Shown here piece by piece: positions 1 through 8,671 of a stretch of 64,000 bases of DNA. The notes below the pieces were generated by a model. It ran no database searches. It worked only from the letters and a program-made list of their open reading frames with translations, and had not been told where the DNA came from. A program made the position numbers and the translations under genes. Within the stretch, counting starts at the first letter, position 1, and each line of letters begins with the position of its first letter. The stretch is taken from the NCBI RefSeq assembly GCF_005117025.1, contig NZ_SWCO01000012.1, positions 1 to 64,000 on the forward strand, in the 5' to 3' direction. This DNA is from Alteromonas portus. Lineage in GTDB: Bacteria; Pseudomonadota; Gammaproteobacteria; Enterobacterales; Alteromonadaceae.

Positions 1-22
1 CCATGATCAAACTCTTCAATTA
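1..22 (-). rRNA. rrs: 16S rRNA, 5' end only
   Basis: The reverse complement of the first 22 bases is the near-universal 16S rRNA 5' end (AATTGAAGAGTTTGATCATGG). The rest of the gene lies to the left of the window. The mature 5' end is placed near base 22 by comparison with E. coli. Promoters and a boxA antitermination element lie upstream at the expected distances, so this is the head of a normal rRNA operon transcribed leftward. Confidence 0.95.
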
Positions 23-90
23 AATATATCGAAATATGAATCGTCGTTGTGACACTCTTAACGAGTGCCCACACAGATTGTCTTGTCTAA

Positions 91-104
91 ATTTTTAAAG
101 AACA
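91..104 (-). promoter_or_regulatory. rRNA leader boxA antitermination element
   Basis: On the minus strand the sequence TGTTCTTTAAAAAT closely matches the boxA consensus TGCTCTTTAACA. It lies in the leader about 70 bases upstream of 16S. In rRNA leaders this RNA element recruits the NusB/NusE antitermination complex. The match is seen directly; the function is inferred from position and family knowledge. Confidence 0.7.
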
Positions 105-157
105 TTCACTTGAAGCCGTTGCTTCTTAGTGACTCACCCTGTTCGAGTGAGGTGCGC

Positions 158-185
158 ATTTTACATCGTTTATTTTCGATGTCAA
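158..185 (-). promoter_or_regulatory. rRNA operon promoter, proximal
   Basis: On the minus strand a perfect -35 box TTGACA (180-185) is followed after 16 bases by TAAAAT (158-163). A GC-rich start (GCGC) follows, typical of stringently controlled rRNA promoters. It lies about 140 bases upstream of 16S. Confidence 0.8.
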
Positions 186-283
186 CCATGTTTTTAAACT
201 TTTTATTTGCTTGAAAACTTGGTTTCGCACTTGTTGCTAAGTTGGCTTTGTTTTTCTCGAAGCCCCCTCAGAACGTGGAGCGC

Positions 284-311
284 ATTATAGATACCTCTTA
301 TGAAAGATCAA
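284..311 (-). promoter_or_regulatory. rRNA operon promoter, distal
   Basis: On the minus strand TTGATC (306-311) and a perfect TATAAT (284-289) are separated by 16 bases and followed by GCGC. With the promoter at 158-185 this gives the tandem P1/P2 arrangement common upstream of rRNA operons. An AT-rich tract upstream (about 312-360) could act as an UP element. Confidence 0.75.
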
Positions 312-495
312 CACTTAAATTGGATTTTTTTGCTTTTTACACCACTTTTGGTGTTAACCGCTCATTTCTGCATCATTTCTAGGTACTCAATCCATCTTTA
401 GACTAGTTTTTTCACATTTTATTGTTCAATTTGTTACAAATGAGTAAACTATATACAGCCTCCAACACCATAATAAACAATAGAAAGGTAGGTAT

Positions 496-960
496 ATGAA
501 AGTAGGCTTTATTCAATGCGCTGTTATTAGCGCTATTTTTGCAATTGCAGGTTACTTGTTATTTTCTTCTGCTAGTTTAAACGTCCATGTTCCATTAACT
601 GTATCAGCAGCTCTGCTGATCAGTGGTATTGTTACTCCTTGGCTAGCGTCTCTTATTCAAAGTCCATCTTCCTCAGATGCCAGAGCACATTCTAGTGACG
701 GATCAGTAGAAACTTTATATGTGGGTAATTTGCCTTACAGAGCAAATGAGAACGCAGTAAAGGAGTACTTCAGTAGCTTTATTGAAGTGCAGTCGGTTCG
801 TTTAATGAAGGATCGTAAAACTGGAAAACGGAAAGGCTACGGTTTTATCGAAGTTGTCACAGACGACCTTAGCAGTGTTATCGATAAAACTAACGACTCA
901 ATCTTTCAGGAACGAACGTTGAAAGTTCGACCTGCAAAAGACAAAGTCGAACACGCGTAA
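496..960 (+). CDS. membrane-anchored RRM-type RNA-binding protein
   Basis: A 154-residue protein with two predicted membrane segments (about 5-27 and 33-54), a short Ser-rich linker, and a single RNA recognition motif. The RRM shows RNP2 (LYVGNLPY, 74-81) and RNP1 (KGYGFIEV, 113-120), the aromatic signatures that stack on RNA bases. Bacterial RRM proteins are usually small and soluble; a two-pass anchor holding the RRM near the membrane is less usual. An AAGGTAGG ribosome site supports the ATG. The gene is monocistronic and ends at a strong terminator shared with the convergent gene. RNA binding is well supported; the RNA target is unknown. Confidence 0.85.
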   Translation: MKVGFIQCAVISAIFAIAGYLLFSSASLNVHVPLTVSAALLISGIVTPWLASLIQSPSSSDARAHSSDGSVETLYVGNLPYRANENAVKEYFSSFIEVQSVRLMKDRKTGKRKGYGFIEVVTDDLSSVIDKTNDSIFQERTLKVRPAKDKVEHA

Positions 961-986
961 TTCTTATTCGTAGTTTTCAGTAATGT

Positions 987-1023
987 AAAAAAGCCCGGTA
1001 AGCTTTCGCTTCCGGGCTTTTTA
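987..1023. terminator. bidirectional intrinsic terminator
   Basis: The stem AAAAAGCCCGG/CCGGGCTTTTT (988-998 with 1012-1022) has A and T tracts on both sides. It can therefore end both the RRM gene on the plus strand and the DUF5610 gene on the minus strand. Confidence 0.9.
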
Positions 1024-1035
1024 TTATCGTAAGCA

Positions 1036-2352
1036 TTAGCTCTCGCTGGCTTCAGCTGATTGAGGAAGGCCATCTAATAGAGTTTGGTTAAAAGATCGAA
1101 ATCTATTTATGGCAGATATAAGATCAGGAACCTGTACATCTTCCATTTCGTTAATGATGCCAGCTATTAGCGTATTGTAGTCTTCACTACTTTCTAACGT
1201 TCTTTCAGCATTAGCAAAAGTATCCATCATCTTCTCTAGGTATTGCGCTATTGGACTTACCACATTTCCAAATTTCGCATTGTCGCTTTTGTCTTCATTG
1301 TAATGTTGGATGTTCTCGTACGTCTTTAACACTTCAGTCTGTGTTGTTCTGTTTAACTGCAACGCGTAGCCAACTAACTCTTTATCGTCAAAACCTAAAC
1401 TCAATGCTTCTTCAAATGCTTTATCAATGTCTCCACTATAGAAGGTATCAGCGAGATCCTGAACTTGAACAACCAAATCAGCTATCGACGCTAGCTCATC
1501 TTCATCAAGTTCTCCCTTCAATGAAAAGCTAATGCCGCTTCGCTCGAAATATTGATAAGAAGTTTGCTCAGTGTAAGACGCTGAAAAATTGCTTTCACTT
1601 TGCTCGCCACTATTGCCAAATTGATCTTGAGATGCCTGAGCTTGGAAGCTAAGTTGTTGAGACGCTTCAAACGAACGAAGACTTTCAAAGCTAAAAGTCA
1701 CCTCATCACCGTCTTTGGTTCGGATCAGCAAGCTACCGCTTTTCTCATCCGATGCGGCAACAGCGTTTAAAGATGAAAGCGTCACAGCAGTCGGTTGCTG
1801 GCGACCAAATATATCCGTTTCTAGATCGTTTATTCCGGTATCGATGAGATCGCGGCTTTTTGTCATTCCTTGTTCGATCTCTTCATTCATAAAACCAGCG
1901 AGATCTTTTTCTGCCATCGCGAACCCTCGGCTTACGCCTTCTCTCGCTTGGCTAAATAAGCCATTGAGCTTTTCTTCGCTAGCGCCACCGTTTGCCGCAC
2001 CTCTAATAACGCCACCTACGAACTTAAGTACGTTTCTGGCGACTTTTTCAAAGTCGAACAAACTGTTCGACTTATCTTCGATATTCTTCTCTTTAGTTTC
2101 TTGCGGCTTTTGACCATCTATTTCCAATGCTTGGTTAAGGCTACTGCTAACCACTCGTAAACCAATGCTAGTTTGGCTACTTGAAACAGATACTGATGCC
2201 GCTTGTTGTTTCGAAAACTCAGCCGCTTGCTGCAATCCGTCTTGCTGTAACTGCTTTTTCAACATTTCGTTCGGGTGAACTGATGCCTTTTGATCTGCTT
2301 TTTGATCAACCTTTTGGTCGCCCATAAAAGCCTTAATTTGACCCACGTTCAT
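1036..2352 (-). CDS. DUF5610-family protein
   Basis: A 438-residue soluble protein with a Gln/Lys/Asp-rich N-terminus containing short repeats (residues about 12-25), low-complexity Ser/Gln stretches in the middle (about 230-270), and no signal peptide or membrane segment. A block at about 108-150 (VGGVIRGAANGG... then SQAREGVSRGF) resembles the DUF5610 domain, a family of unknown function in Alteromonadales and Vibrionales. A GAGG site 8 bases upstream supports the ATG at 2352. No molecular role can be given; the composition suggests an extended, partly disordered helical protein. Confidence 0.7.
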   Translation of the reverse strand: MNVGQIKAFMGDQKVDQKADQKASVHPNEMLKKQLQQDGLQQAAEFSKQQAASVSVSSSQTSIGLRVVSSSLNQALEIDGQKPQETKEKNIEDKSNSLFDFEKVARNVLKFVGGVIRGAANGGASEEKLNGLFSQAREGVSRGFAMAEKDLAGFMNEEIEQGMTKSRDLIDTGINDLETDIFGRQQPTAVTLSSLNAVAASDEKSGSLLIRTKDGDEVTFSFESLRSFEASQQLSFQAQASQDQFGNSGEQSESNFSASYTEQTSYQYFERSGISFSLKGELDEDELASIADLVVQVQDLADTFYSGDIDKAFEEALSLGFDDKELVGYALQLNRTTQTEVLKTYENIQHYNEDKSDNAKFGNVVSPIAQYLEKMMDTFANAERTLESSEDYNTLIAGIINEMEDVQVPDLISAINRFRSFNQTLLDGLPQSAEASES

Positions 2353-2527
2353 AATTTGATCCTCACTATCCTCAATCTTATTATCGGCAAAGAATCAGCA
2401 TTGTTTAATTTTAATACAGCTTTTTTTCTAGGACATTCTTAATAATAACGTAGAAGTAGATAGCGCTTGTTGCAGTTATTTTATAAGGGACTACAATTCG
2501 CGACCTTAACATTGAATGGAGAATTTT

Positions 2528-3625
2528 ATGACCGCGACCGAACAACAACGCTATCAAGCTCAGTTGGACGAAAAAGTAGAACGTCTAACTGCGTTACTTT
2601 CTCCGTTCAATGCGCCTGACTTGTCCGTATTCCCATCGCAACCAACGCACTACCGTATGCGCGCCGAATTTAGAGTATGGCATGAGGGCGATGATTTATT
2701 TCACATCATGTTCAACCAGGAAACAAAAGAAAAGTATCGCGTAGATAGTTTCCCTCCAGCTTGTAAAGCAATAAACCATGCTATGGGTCTGTTGCTTGAA
2801 GAAGTAAGACCAAATGAAGCGCTAAGAAAGAAGCTTTTTCAAATCGATTATCTTTCTGCACTATCTGGCGAGCTTGTCATCAGCCTTTTATACCATCGCC
2901 AGTTAGATGAAAAATGGGAAGAGGCTGCAAGAGAATTAAAGGCAACGCTAGAGAATCACTTTCCAAAAGTAAACATCATAGGCCGTGCTAGAAAACAAAA
3001 GCTTATTATCGACAATGACTTTGTTATTGAGCGCTTACCCGTTAATGGAAAAGAATTCATATTCAAGCATATAGAAAATAGCTTCACTCAGCCCAATGCC
3101 GAAGTGAACTGTAGCATGATTGAATGGGCACTAGATTGTGTAAAGCCGCTCTCTGGCGATTTACTGGAGATGTATTGCGGTGCAGGTAACTTCTCACTGC
3201 CGCTAGCGCTTCACTTCGATAATGTTGTGGGGACCGAAATAGCTAAGCCTTCTGTACAAGCAGCGCAGTTTAATATTGAACAAAACCAGCTTAACAATGT
3301 GAAGATAGTAAGACTCGCCGCTGAAGAATTCACTCAAGCTATGAAAGGTGAACGTACGTTTAGTCGCTTAGAAGGCATTGATCTAAGTGCATATAATTTC
3401 ACGACTGTATTGGTAGACCCACCAAGAGCTGGGTTGGATGAAGACTCGCTGAGAATGATTCAGGATTACGATAATATCGTGTATATCTCGTGTAACCCTG
3501 AAACCTTAGCTCAAAACCTTGAGCTTTTAAGTGAAACTCACAACGTTGCTCAATCGGCGCTATTCGATCAATTCCCGTTTACTCATCATATTGAAGCTGG
3601 TGTTTTACTTACACGCAAAAGCTAG
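2528..3625 (+). CDS. trmA: tRNA (uracil-54-C5)-methyltransferase TrmA
   Basis: A 365-residue SAM-dependent enzyme making m5U54 in the T-loop of tRNA. The SAM-binding motif reads [13 protein letters not shown], followed by DPPRAGL and the catalytic-cysteine motif [11 protein letters not shown] (Cys about 322). The C-terminal [10 protein letters not shown] holds the general-base Glu. Length matches E. coli TrmA (366). An in-frame ATG exists 12 bases upstream (2516), but the GGAG site at 2518-2521 overlaps it and fits the ATG at 2528, so that start is preferred. The trmA-fabR-sthA neighbourhood is shared with E. coli. Confidence 0.95.
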   Translation: MTATEQQRYQAQLDEKVERLTALLSPFNAPDLSVFPSQPTHYRMRAEFRVWHEGDDLFHIMFNQETKEKYRVDSFPPACKAINHAMGLLLEEVRPNEALRKKLFQIDYLSALSGELVISLLYHRQLDEKWEEAARELKATLENHFPKVNIIGRARKQKLIIDNDFVIERLPVNGKEFIFKHIENSFTQPNAEVNCSMIEWALDCVKPLSGDLLEMYCGAGNFSLPLALHFDNVVGTEIAKPSVQAAQFNIEQNQLNNVKIVRLAAEEFTQAMKGERTFSRLEGIDLSAYNFTTVLVDPPRAGLDEDSLRMIQDYDNIVYISCNPETLAQNLELLSETHNVAQSALFDQFPFTHHIEAGVLLTRKS

Positions 3626-3683
3626 TTTTGGTACAAATTGACAAGGCCTTTGGAGTTACAAAGGCCTATCGACACTAATTCAA

Positions 3684-4280
3684 TTATACGCTTTTTTGAG
3701 TTGCGCCTACTTGAACAAAACGAAGCTGCGCTTTAACTCTCTCACCGATTTCGCGGCGAAGCTTATCGTCTGCTTCTAGGGCCTCTGCCCCAGCACTGAA
3801 TACAAGCCTTACCATAGCATCAGCTTGAAGCTGTGCGCATGCGTATTCTACGCCCTGCTGCTCAATAATATAGTCGGTCAACTCGTCGATGAAGTGCTGA
3901 ATCTCTCTAAATACTGCTAGTCGATAAGCCGACGACGTACCGGTATGCTCGCGAAGTAATAAACGAAATACGTTTGTGTTGGCCGCAATGAACTCCATGA
4001 AGGTTTCAACAGAGGTATGAATGACGCCGCCACCAGAAGCTATACGTCGCCTTGCTTGACGCATAAGCTGACGCAACGCTAAACCGGCTTCATCCACCAG
4101 CGTTAAACCCAATTCGTCCATATCTTTGAAGTGTCGATAAAAAGACGTAGGTGCAATGCCCGCCTCTCGGGCGACTTCACGCAAGCTGATTGCCGATAAG
4201 CTGCGGTTTTCATCTAACAAAGAAAACGCAGCATGGATGATATTTTGGCGGGTTTTTAATTTCTGTTCTTGTCGACTCAC
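3684..4280 (-). CDS. fabR: TetR-family repressor FabR
   Basis: A 198-residue TetR-type regulator with an N-terminal helix-turn-helix (about 32-51, [20 protein letters not shown]) and sequence through the ligand domain that reads as FabR. FabR senses the ratio of unsaturated to saturated acyl thioesters and represses unsaturated fatty-acid synthesis genes (fabA/fabB in E. coli). It is divergent from a fatty-acid desaturase gene, with two FabR-like palindromes in the shared intergenic region, so the desaturase is its likely target here. Divergent desaturase-FabR pairs are known in other gammaproteobacteria. Confidence 0.9.
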   Translation of the reverse strand: MSRQEQKLKTRQNIIHAAFSLLDENRSLSAISLREVAREAGIAPTSFYRHFKDMDELGLTLVDEAGLALRQLMRQARRRIASGGGVIHTSVETFMEFIAANTNVFRLLLREHTGTSSAYRLAVFREIQHFIDELTDYIIEQQGVEYACAQLQADAMVRLVFSAGAEALEADDKLRREIGERVKAQLRFVQVGATQKSV

Positions 4281-4525
4281 ATTCGCACCATTGGTTGAGT
4301 AGCACTTAACGGCTTGATGATTTTTAGCGCTTGGGATTGAAGCCCTTACGTCATCTGTATAGCCATTAACGCAATCAAACTTCGTACATCAAAGACTAGC
4401 ATGCGTAGTCTATCGCAACACACACCAGTGGGGAAAGAGAAACAGAATCAACTCTTTTATAAACAAGGATTAAGCAGAAAAGGCGTCAAATAGCGAGCGC
4501 TTTAGCATAGCTTTACTATAATTAA

Positions 4526-4543
4526 ACTTTACACATGTAAGCA
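4526..4543. promoter_or_regulatory. candidate FabR operator 1 with -10 box
   Basis: The sequence ACTTTACACATGTAAGCA resembles the FabR palindrome AGCGTACA-NN-TGTACGCT, with TACA/TGTA cores and a conserved right-hand GC. It starts 3 bases after a perfect TATAAT (4517-4522), so bound repressor would cover the transcription start of the desaturase gene. No convincing -35 box is seen. The sequence is direct; FabR binding is inferred. Confidence 0.5.
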
Positions 4544-4591
4544 GAACTAATCGGGGTTTTGCTTGCCTGAAGCCTCGTAAAACGATAAATT

Positions 4592-4609
4592 AGCGAACAG
4601 TTGTAAGCC
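4592..4609. promoter_or_regulatory. candidate FabR operator 2
   Basis: The sequence AGCGAACAGTTGTAAGCC has half-sites AGCGAACA and (reverse complement) GGCTTACA around a 2-base centre, close to the FabR consensus. It lies in the 5' leader, just upstream of the desaturase start at 4622. Together with operator 1 it gives two spaced FabR-like sites. The rest of the 4281-4621 interval holds only the desaturase -10 box. Confidence 0.45.
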
Positions 4610-4621
4610 AAGTTGTATAAA

Positions 4622-5749
4622 ATGAAAAAACCTCCTCTTATCCTTACTAATGTGCTGGTATTTATTATATCTGGCGCAATTGCATTTATTGGTGTGCCGC
4701 TATGGGTGGCGTATCAGGGCATCGATTGGGCAGAAATCGGTGTGGCTATATTTTTATTTTACTTTACCGGTATGTCTATTACTGCCGGCTATCACCGCTT
4801 ATGGTCTCACAAAACCTACGACGCTAATGTGGTCGTTCGTGTGATCCTTGCCATTGGTGGCGCTATGGCGCTGCAAAACAGTATTTTGCACTGGTCGTCA
4901 GATCATCGCGTCCATCATCGTCATGTTGATGACAATGACAAAGACCCTTACTCAGCGAAGAAAGGCCTTTGGTTTGCACACATTGGATGGATGTTGCGCG
5001 AGTATCAGGCAAAACGATACGACGACTACAGCAACTGTAAAGATCTACAGAAAGATAAAGTGGTAATGTGGCAGCATAATTATTATTTGCCCATCGTGCT
5101 GGCCGCTAACTTTGGTATCACAGGCCTGCTGGGCTATTTGAACGGTGACGTATTGGGTATGATCTTGGTAGCAGGTGTTCTTCGCCTAGTGCTTGTTCAC
5201 CACGTGACCTTTTTCATCAACTCTCTTGCTCACTTTTGGGGTAGTCAGCCATACACCGATAAGAATACAGCACGTGATAACGGCATTCTTGCTTTCTTCA
5301 CCTTCGGGGAAGGCTATCATAATTACCATCACATTTTTGAGTACGACTATCGTAACGGCATTCGCTGGTATCAGTTTGATCCTACAAAATGGCTTATTAA
5401 GGGATTATCACTGGTAGGGCTTACATCAAACCTTCGCAAGGTTCCAGAAGAACGCATTGAAAAAGCCTTGGCAGCAATGCAGCTGCAAAGAGCAAGCGAG
5501 AAAGCATCGCTACTGCCTAATGCTGAAGAGGTGATGCACACCATTCAAGAAGAATACGACTTATTAATGCAGCGTATGAGTGAATACTACGCCACGAAAA
5601 AGCGCGTTATGCGTGTTAAGAAGCGTACTCTAAAACGCAGTATTGAAGGGCTTGAACTTGCATACAAATACAAAGAACTCAAACATGCCTTTGCTGTACA
5701 GAAAGAGAAGTGGATGCAGTTACAGAGCCTATCTTTGCAAATGGCCTAA
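4622..5749 (+). CDS. acyl-CoA/acyl-lipid desaturase (membrane di-iron)
   Basis: A 375-residue integral membrane desaturase. The three histidine boxes that bind the di-iron centre are present: HRLWSH (58-63), HRVHHRH (95-101) and HNYHH (233-237). Hydrophobic segments at about 8-30 and 41-57, and another pair before box 3, fit the delta-9 family. The C-terminal 100 residues are basic and helical, an extension seen in aerobic gammaproteobacterial desaturases. A TTG 9 bases upstream is in frame, but the ATG at 4622 is the natural start. FabR-like operators upstream indicate control by unsaturated acyl-chain supply. Substrate (acyl-CoA or phospholipid) cannot be read from sequence. Confidence 0.88.
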   Translation: MKKPPLILTNVLVFIISGAIAFIGVPLWVAYQGIDWAEIGVAIFLFYFTGMSITAGYHRLWSHKTYDANVVVRVILAIGGAMALQNSILHWSSDHRVHHRHVDDNDKDPYSAKKGLWFAHIGWMLREYQAKRYDDYSNCKDLQKDKVVMWQHNYYLPIVLAANFGITGLLGYLNGDVLGMILVAGVLRLVLVHHVTFFINSLAHFWGSQPYTDKNTARDNGILAFFTFGEGYHNYHHIFEYDYRNGIRWYQFDPTKWLIKGLSLVGLTSNLRKVPEERIEKALAAMQLQRASEKASLLPNAEEVMHTIQEEYDLLMQRMSEYYATKKRVMRVKKRTLKRSIEGLELAYKYKELKHAFAVQKEKWMQLQSLSLQMA

Positions 5750-5782
5750 ATTAGCGCACGCTGTTACAGTATAGAACCTTAA

Positions 5783-5816
5783 AAACCACATAAGTACCTG
5801 CTTATGTGGTTTTTTT
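5783..5816 (+). terminator. intrinsic terminator of the desaturase gene
   Basis: The stem AAACCACATAAG/CTTATGTGGTTT closes a short loop and is followed by a run of T residues, 35-65 bases after the desaturase stop. Confidence 0.9.
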
Positions 5817-5840
5817 TATTCTATAGTTGGTATTACAAGG

Positions 5841-6100
5841 TAATACCAGTCTGCACAGATAATTACCCAACCAGCGAGAGATAAAATGTTCTTAGTCGCG
5901 GCGTGTTACCGCAGGTATAGCGGTTCTGCATCAAGGTGACACAACAAAGAGGAAGGACTTTTTAAAACGCGCTCTTCGAGAAGCGCTAGGAAGCTTCCTC
6001 TGGGAATTTAAAAGGGAACAGCCATTCCTGCATTCCCACGCTTTGCTAGGAAACTTGCCATCGCCTTCTGAGTGGGCAATTAGCTATGCGGATTGGTATA
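5841..6100. mobile_element. MITE-like dispersed element, 260 bp
   Basis: The 440-base gap between the desaturase and sthA genes holds a non-coding block bounded by imperfect inverted repeats: TAATACCAGTCTGCA at 5841-5855 and, reversed, TATACCAATCCGCA at 6087-6100. No ORF spans it. A small palindrome (GGTATTAC-AAG-GTAATACC) overlaps the left end. Size, terminal repeats and absence of coding fit a miniature inverted-repeat element. A target duplication is not clear, and no second copy was noticed in the window. The remaining gap (6101-6194) holds the sthA leader. Confidence 0.45.
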
Positions 6101-6194
6101 GGGTCGTTATACTAAAACCAGAATTATTTATTTTGTATGAAGGTCAACTTTTTACGTGACGTCGAATTACAAAAGTAACAACATGGGAATTAAG

Positions 6195-7616
6195 ATGGCA
6201 ACGAAGCAAAAAACCAAAGCCCCGGCGTATCATTATGATGCAATCGTTATTGGAACAGGTCCTGGTGGAGAAGGCGTTGCAATGCAGCTTGCCAAAGCCG
6301 GCAAAAAAGTGGCCGTTGTAGAGCGCTACGAGGCGGTGGGAGGTGGTTGTACCCATTGGGGAACCATTCCATCAAAAGCGCTTCGTCATTCAGTTAGTCG
6401 TCTTATTGAATATAACTCATCTCCCCTGTTTGCCGACAATCATTTAAGTAAAAGTCTTACATTCTCAGATATTATGAGCCATGCGAGTGGTGTTGTGAAA
6501 AGCCAAACTCGACTTCGTTCTTCTTTTTACGACAGAAACCGTGTAACGCTTTTCCACGGTGAAGCCAGTTTTATAGATGCGCATACGCTGGAGATAACAC
6601 GTAAAGATGGCTCGAAAGATACAGTTACGGCAGGGCAAATTGCTATCGCTACAGGGTCGCGTCCTTATTGCCCGAAAGACATCGACTTTAATCATCCCCG
6701 TATTTATAACTCAGACACGATCTTATCTTTAGATCACGATCCTAAGTCCATCATAATTTATGGTGCAGGGGTTATCGGCTCTGAATATGCCAGTATCTTC
6801 AGAGGACTAGGGGTGAAAGTCGATCTAGTTAATATGCGCGATCGCTTACTGTCATTCCTTGATGACGAAATATCAGACGCATTAAGTTACCATTTATGGA
6901 ATAACGGTGTGCTTATTCGTCACAACGAAACCTACTCTTCGGTTGAAGCAAACGATGATTCGGTAATTTTGAACCTTGCGTCAGGCAAACGCATGCGTGC
7001 AGATTGTTTGTTGTTCGCCAATGGACGTACGGGTAACACTGATACGCTTAAACTTGAAAACATTGGCTTGAAAGCAGATGGCAGAGGCCAGCTTAGCGTT
7101 AATGAGAATTATCAAACTGAAGTAGACAATGTCTTTGCTGTAGGCGATGTTATCGGTTACCCAAGCTTAGCATCTGCGGCTTATAACCAAGGTCGCTTTG
7201 CTGCTGAAGCTATGCTTGGTATCAAAACACACTCGGCGCTGGTAGAAGATATACCGTCAGGTATATATACCATTCCGGAAATTAGTTCTGTAGGCAAAAC
7301 AGAGCAAGAGCTTACTGCTGCAAAAGTACCTTATGAAGTGGGAAGAGCCCAGTTCAAGCATTTGGCACGAGCACAGATCGCATCAACGCAGACAGGTAGT
7401 TTGAAAATCTTGTTTCACCGTGAAACTAAAGAAATATTAGGCATTCATTGTTTCGGTGAACGTGCCTCCGAGATTGTCCACATCGGCCAGGCTATTATGC
7501 AACAAAAGGGCGAAGGCAATACTATCGATTACTTCGTAAACACTACATTCAACTATCCGACCATGGCTGAAGCTTACCGCGTAGCCGCCATTAATGGTCT
7601 TAACAGAATTTTCTAG
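6195..7616 (+). CDS. sthA: soluble pyridine nucleotide transhydrogenase SthA
   Basis: A 473-residue FAD flavoprotein that moves hydride between NADPH and NAD+, mainly re-oxidising excess NADPH in the cytoplasm. The FAD motif GTGPGGEG is followed by [16 protein letters not shown]. As in SthA, the second redox cysteine of the disulfide reductases is absent. A second Rossmann motif ([13 protein letters not shown]) and the dimerisation domain ending in [13 protein letters not shown] follow. Identity to E. coli SthA is high by eye. The frame is open back to a GTG at 6156 and an ATG at 6183; the ATG at 6195, 6 bases after GGGA, is preferred but not certain. Confidence 0.95.
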   Translation: MATKQKTKAPAYHYDAIVIGTGPGGEGVAMQLAKAGKKVAVVERYEAVGGGCTHWGTIPSKALRHSVSRLIEYNSSPLFADNHLSKSLTFSDIMSHASGVVKSQTRLRSSFYDRNRVTLFHGEASFIDAHTLEITRKDGSKDTVTAGQIAIATGSRPYCPKDIDFNHPRIYNSDTILSLDHDPKSIIIYGAGVIGSEYASIFRGLGVKVDLVNMRDRLLSFLDDEISDALSYHLWNNGVLIRHNETYSSVEANDDSVILNLASGKRMRADCLLFANGRTGNTDTLKLENIGLKADGRGQLSVNENYQTEVDNVFAVGDVIGYPSLASAAYNQGRFAAEAMLGIKTHSALVEDIPSGIYTIPEISSVGKTEQELTAAKVPYEVGRAQFKHLARAQIASTQTGSLKILFHRETKEILGIHCFGERASEIVHIGQAIMQQKGEGNTIDYFVNTTFNYPTMAEAYRVAAINGLNRIF

Positions 7617-7628
7617 CAGGCACAAAAA

Positions 7629-7652
7629 AGCCGGCGAAATTGTCGCCGGCTT
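7629..7652. terminator. bidirectional intrinsic terminator
   Basis: The stem AAGCCGGCGA/TCGCCGGCTT lies between convergent genes. An A tract on the left serves the minus-strand gene; T-richness on the plus side is weaker. Confidence 0.8.
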
Positions 7653-7672
7653 AATATGCGTTAACTAGGAAG

Positions 7673-7978
7673 TTAGTTACGGTTCGCAGCAAGCGCGTTA
7701 AGCGAGTCTTTATGTGCTACGATGTCGATGTGCATATTTTCTTGATCGAATGTCATTGTTGCAATGGCGTAGTCACCCTGACTATCGCTTGCAATATCAA
7801 TAAGCTTTGCTTGTGCATCACGGAAACGAATGTTATTGCCGATTTGATCCGACATACATTGGTTATTCATTTCGAATGTTTTCGCATCCATGCAATCGAA
7901 AAGCTGGTTTTCACCAGATTCCGCATGCGCAATACCAAAGGCTGCTGATAGAGCTAGTGTTAGTACTACTTTACGCAT
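7673..7978 (-). CDS. small secreted protein, unknown
   Basis: A 101-residue protein with a clear Sec signal peptide (about 1-19, cleavage after AHA). The mature part of about 80 residues has two cysteines (Cys29, Cys41 of the precursor) that could form a disulfide in the periplasm. No known family was recognised. An AGGAGAA ribosome site precedes the ATG. It is monocistronic and convergent with sthA. Confidence 0.75.
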   Translation of the reverse strand: MRKVVLTLALSAAFGIAHAESGENQLFDCMDAKTFEMNNQCMSDQIGNNIRFRDAQAKLIDIASDSQGDYAIATMTFDQENMHIDIVAHKDSLNALAANRN

Positions 7979-8104
7979 GTTTCTTCTCCTGTGCTACAGT
8001 CTACTACTGTCACTATTAAACATACTGTATATACATTAGATAGTCAAATTGAGATCATACAATTGTGACAAAAGTATTACAAAGAGAAATAATTGGAGAA
8101 AATA

Positions 8105-8671
8105 TTGAAAGGGCACAATGTACTGGTGGCCAAAGCAAAAAGTTGCACGTTGTGTGCACCTCATTTACCTCACAAACCTAACCCTATTTTTAACACTTCA
8201 CCATCCACAAAAATTCTTATTATTGGGCAAGCACCAGGGCTTAAAGCGCACGAAAGAAGCATTGCGTTTAATGATCCCAGCGGGGATCGCTTGCGTGAAT
8301 GGCTGTGCGTATCTAAAGAAACTTTTTATAATTCTCGCTTGATCTCGGTGCTACCTATGGGCTTTTGCTTTCCAGGATACAAAAACGGCGCTGATGCCCC
8401 TCCTAGAAAAGAATGTGCACCTACATGGCACAATGAGTTTCTCACCTACCTAAAGCCTAAAGTCACGCTTTACGTAGGTCGATACTCACAGCAGTATTAT
8501 TTACCCCAGTACAAGACTTTGACTGAAGCAGTAGGCGCGCCGACTAATACACACTTTGTTTTACCTCACCCGTCTGGGAGGAATAACAGGTGGCTTGCTA
8601 AAAATCCATGGTTTGAGCAGACTATACTTCCCAAACTGCAGCGCGTTATTTCAGCAGCCTTATCTGATTAA
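8105..8671 (+). CDS. uracil-DNA glycosylase family protein
   Basis: A 188-residue protein of the UDG fold. Motif 1 reads GQAPGLKAHERSIAFNDPSG, with the Asn/Asp region that activates water, and motif 2 reads LPHPSGRNN near the C-terminus, which closes on DNA. Cys pairs near the N-terminus (CTLC) and in the middle (CFPG, ECAP) might bind an iron-sulfur cluster as in family 4/5 enzymes, but this is uncertain. There is no in-frame ATG at the head. TTG at 8105 with GGAG at 8095-8098 is the best start; a TTG at 8093 overlaps that site. The role is likely base excision. Confidence 0.8.
   Translation: MKGHNVLVAKAKSCTLCAPHLPHKPNPIFNTSPSTKILIIGQAPGLKAHERSIAFNDPSGDRLREWLCVSKETFYNSRLISVLPMGFCFPGYKNGADAPPRKECAPTWHNEFLTYLKPKVTLYVGRYSQQYYLPQYKTLTEAVGAPTNTHFVLPHPSGRNNRWLAKNPWFEQTILPKLQRVISAALSD

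Noticed and set aside
1715..2113. Plus-strand 132-codon frame inside the DUF5610 gene
   Set aside because: Antisense shadow; composition and lack of a ribosome site do not support coding. The same applies to other long opposite-strand frames, for example 47893-48144 and 54072-54446.
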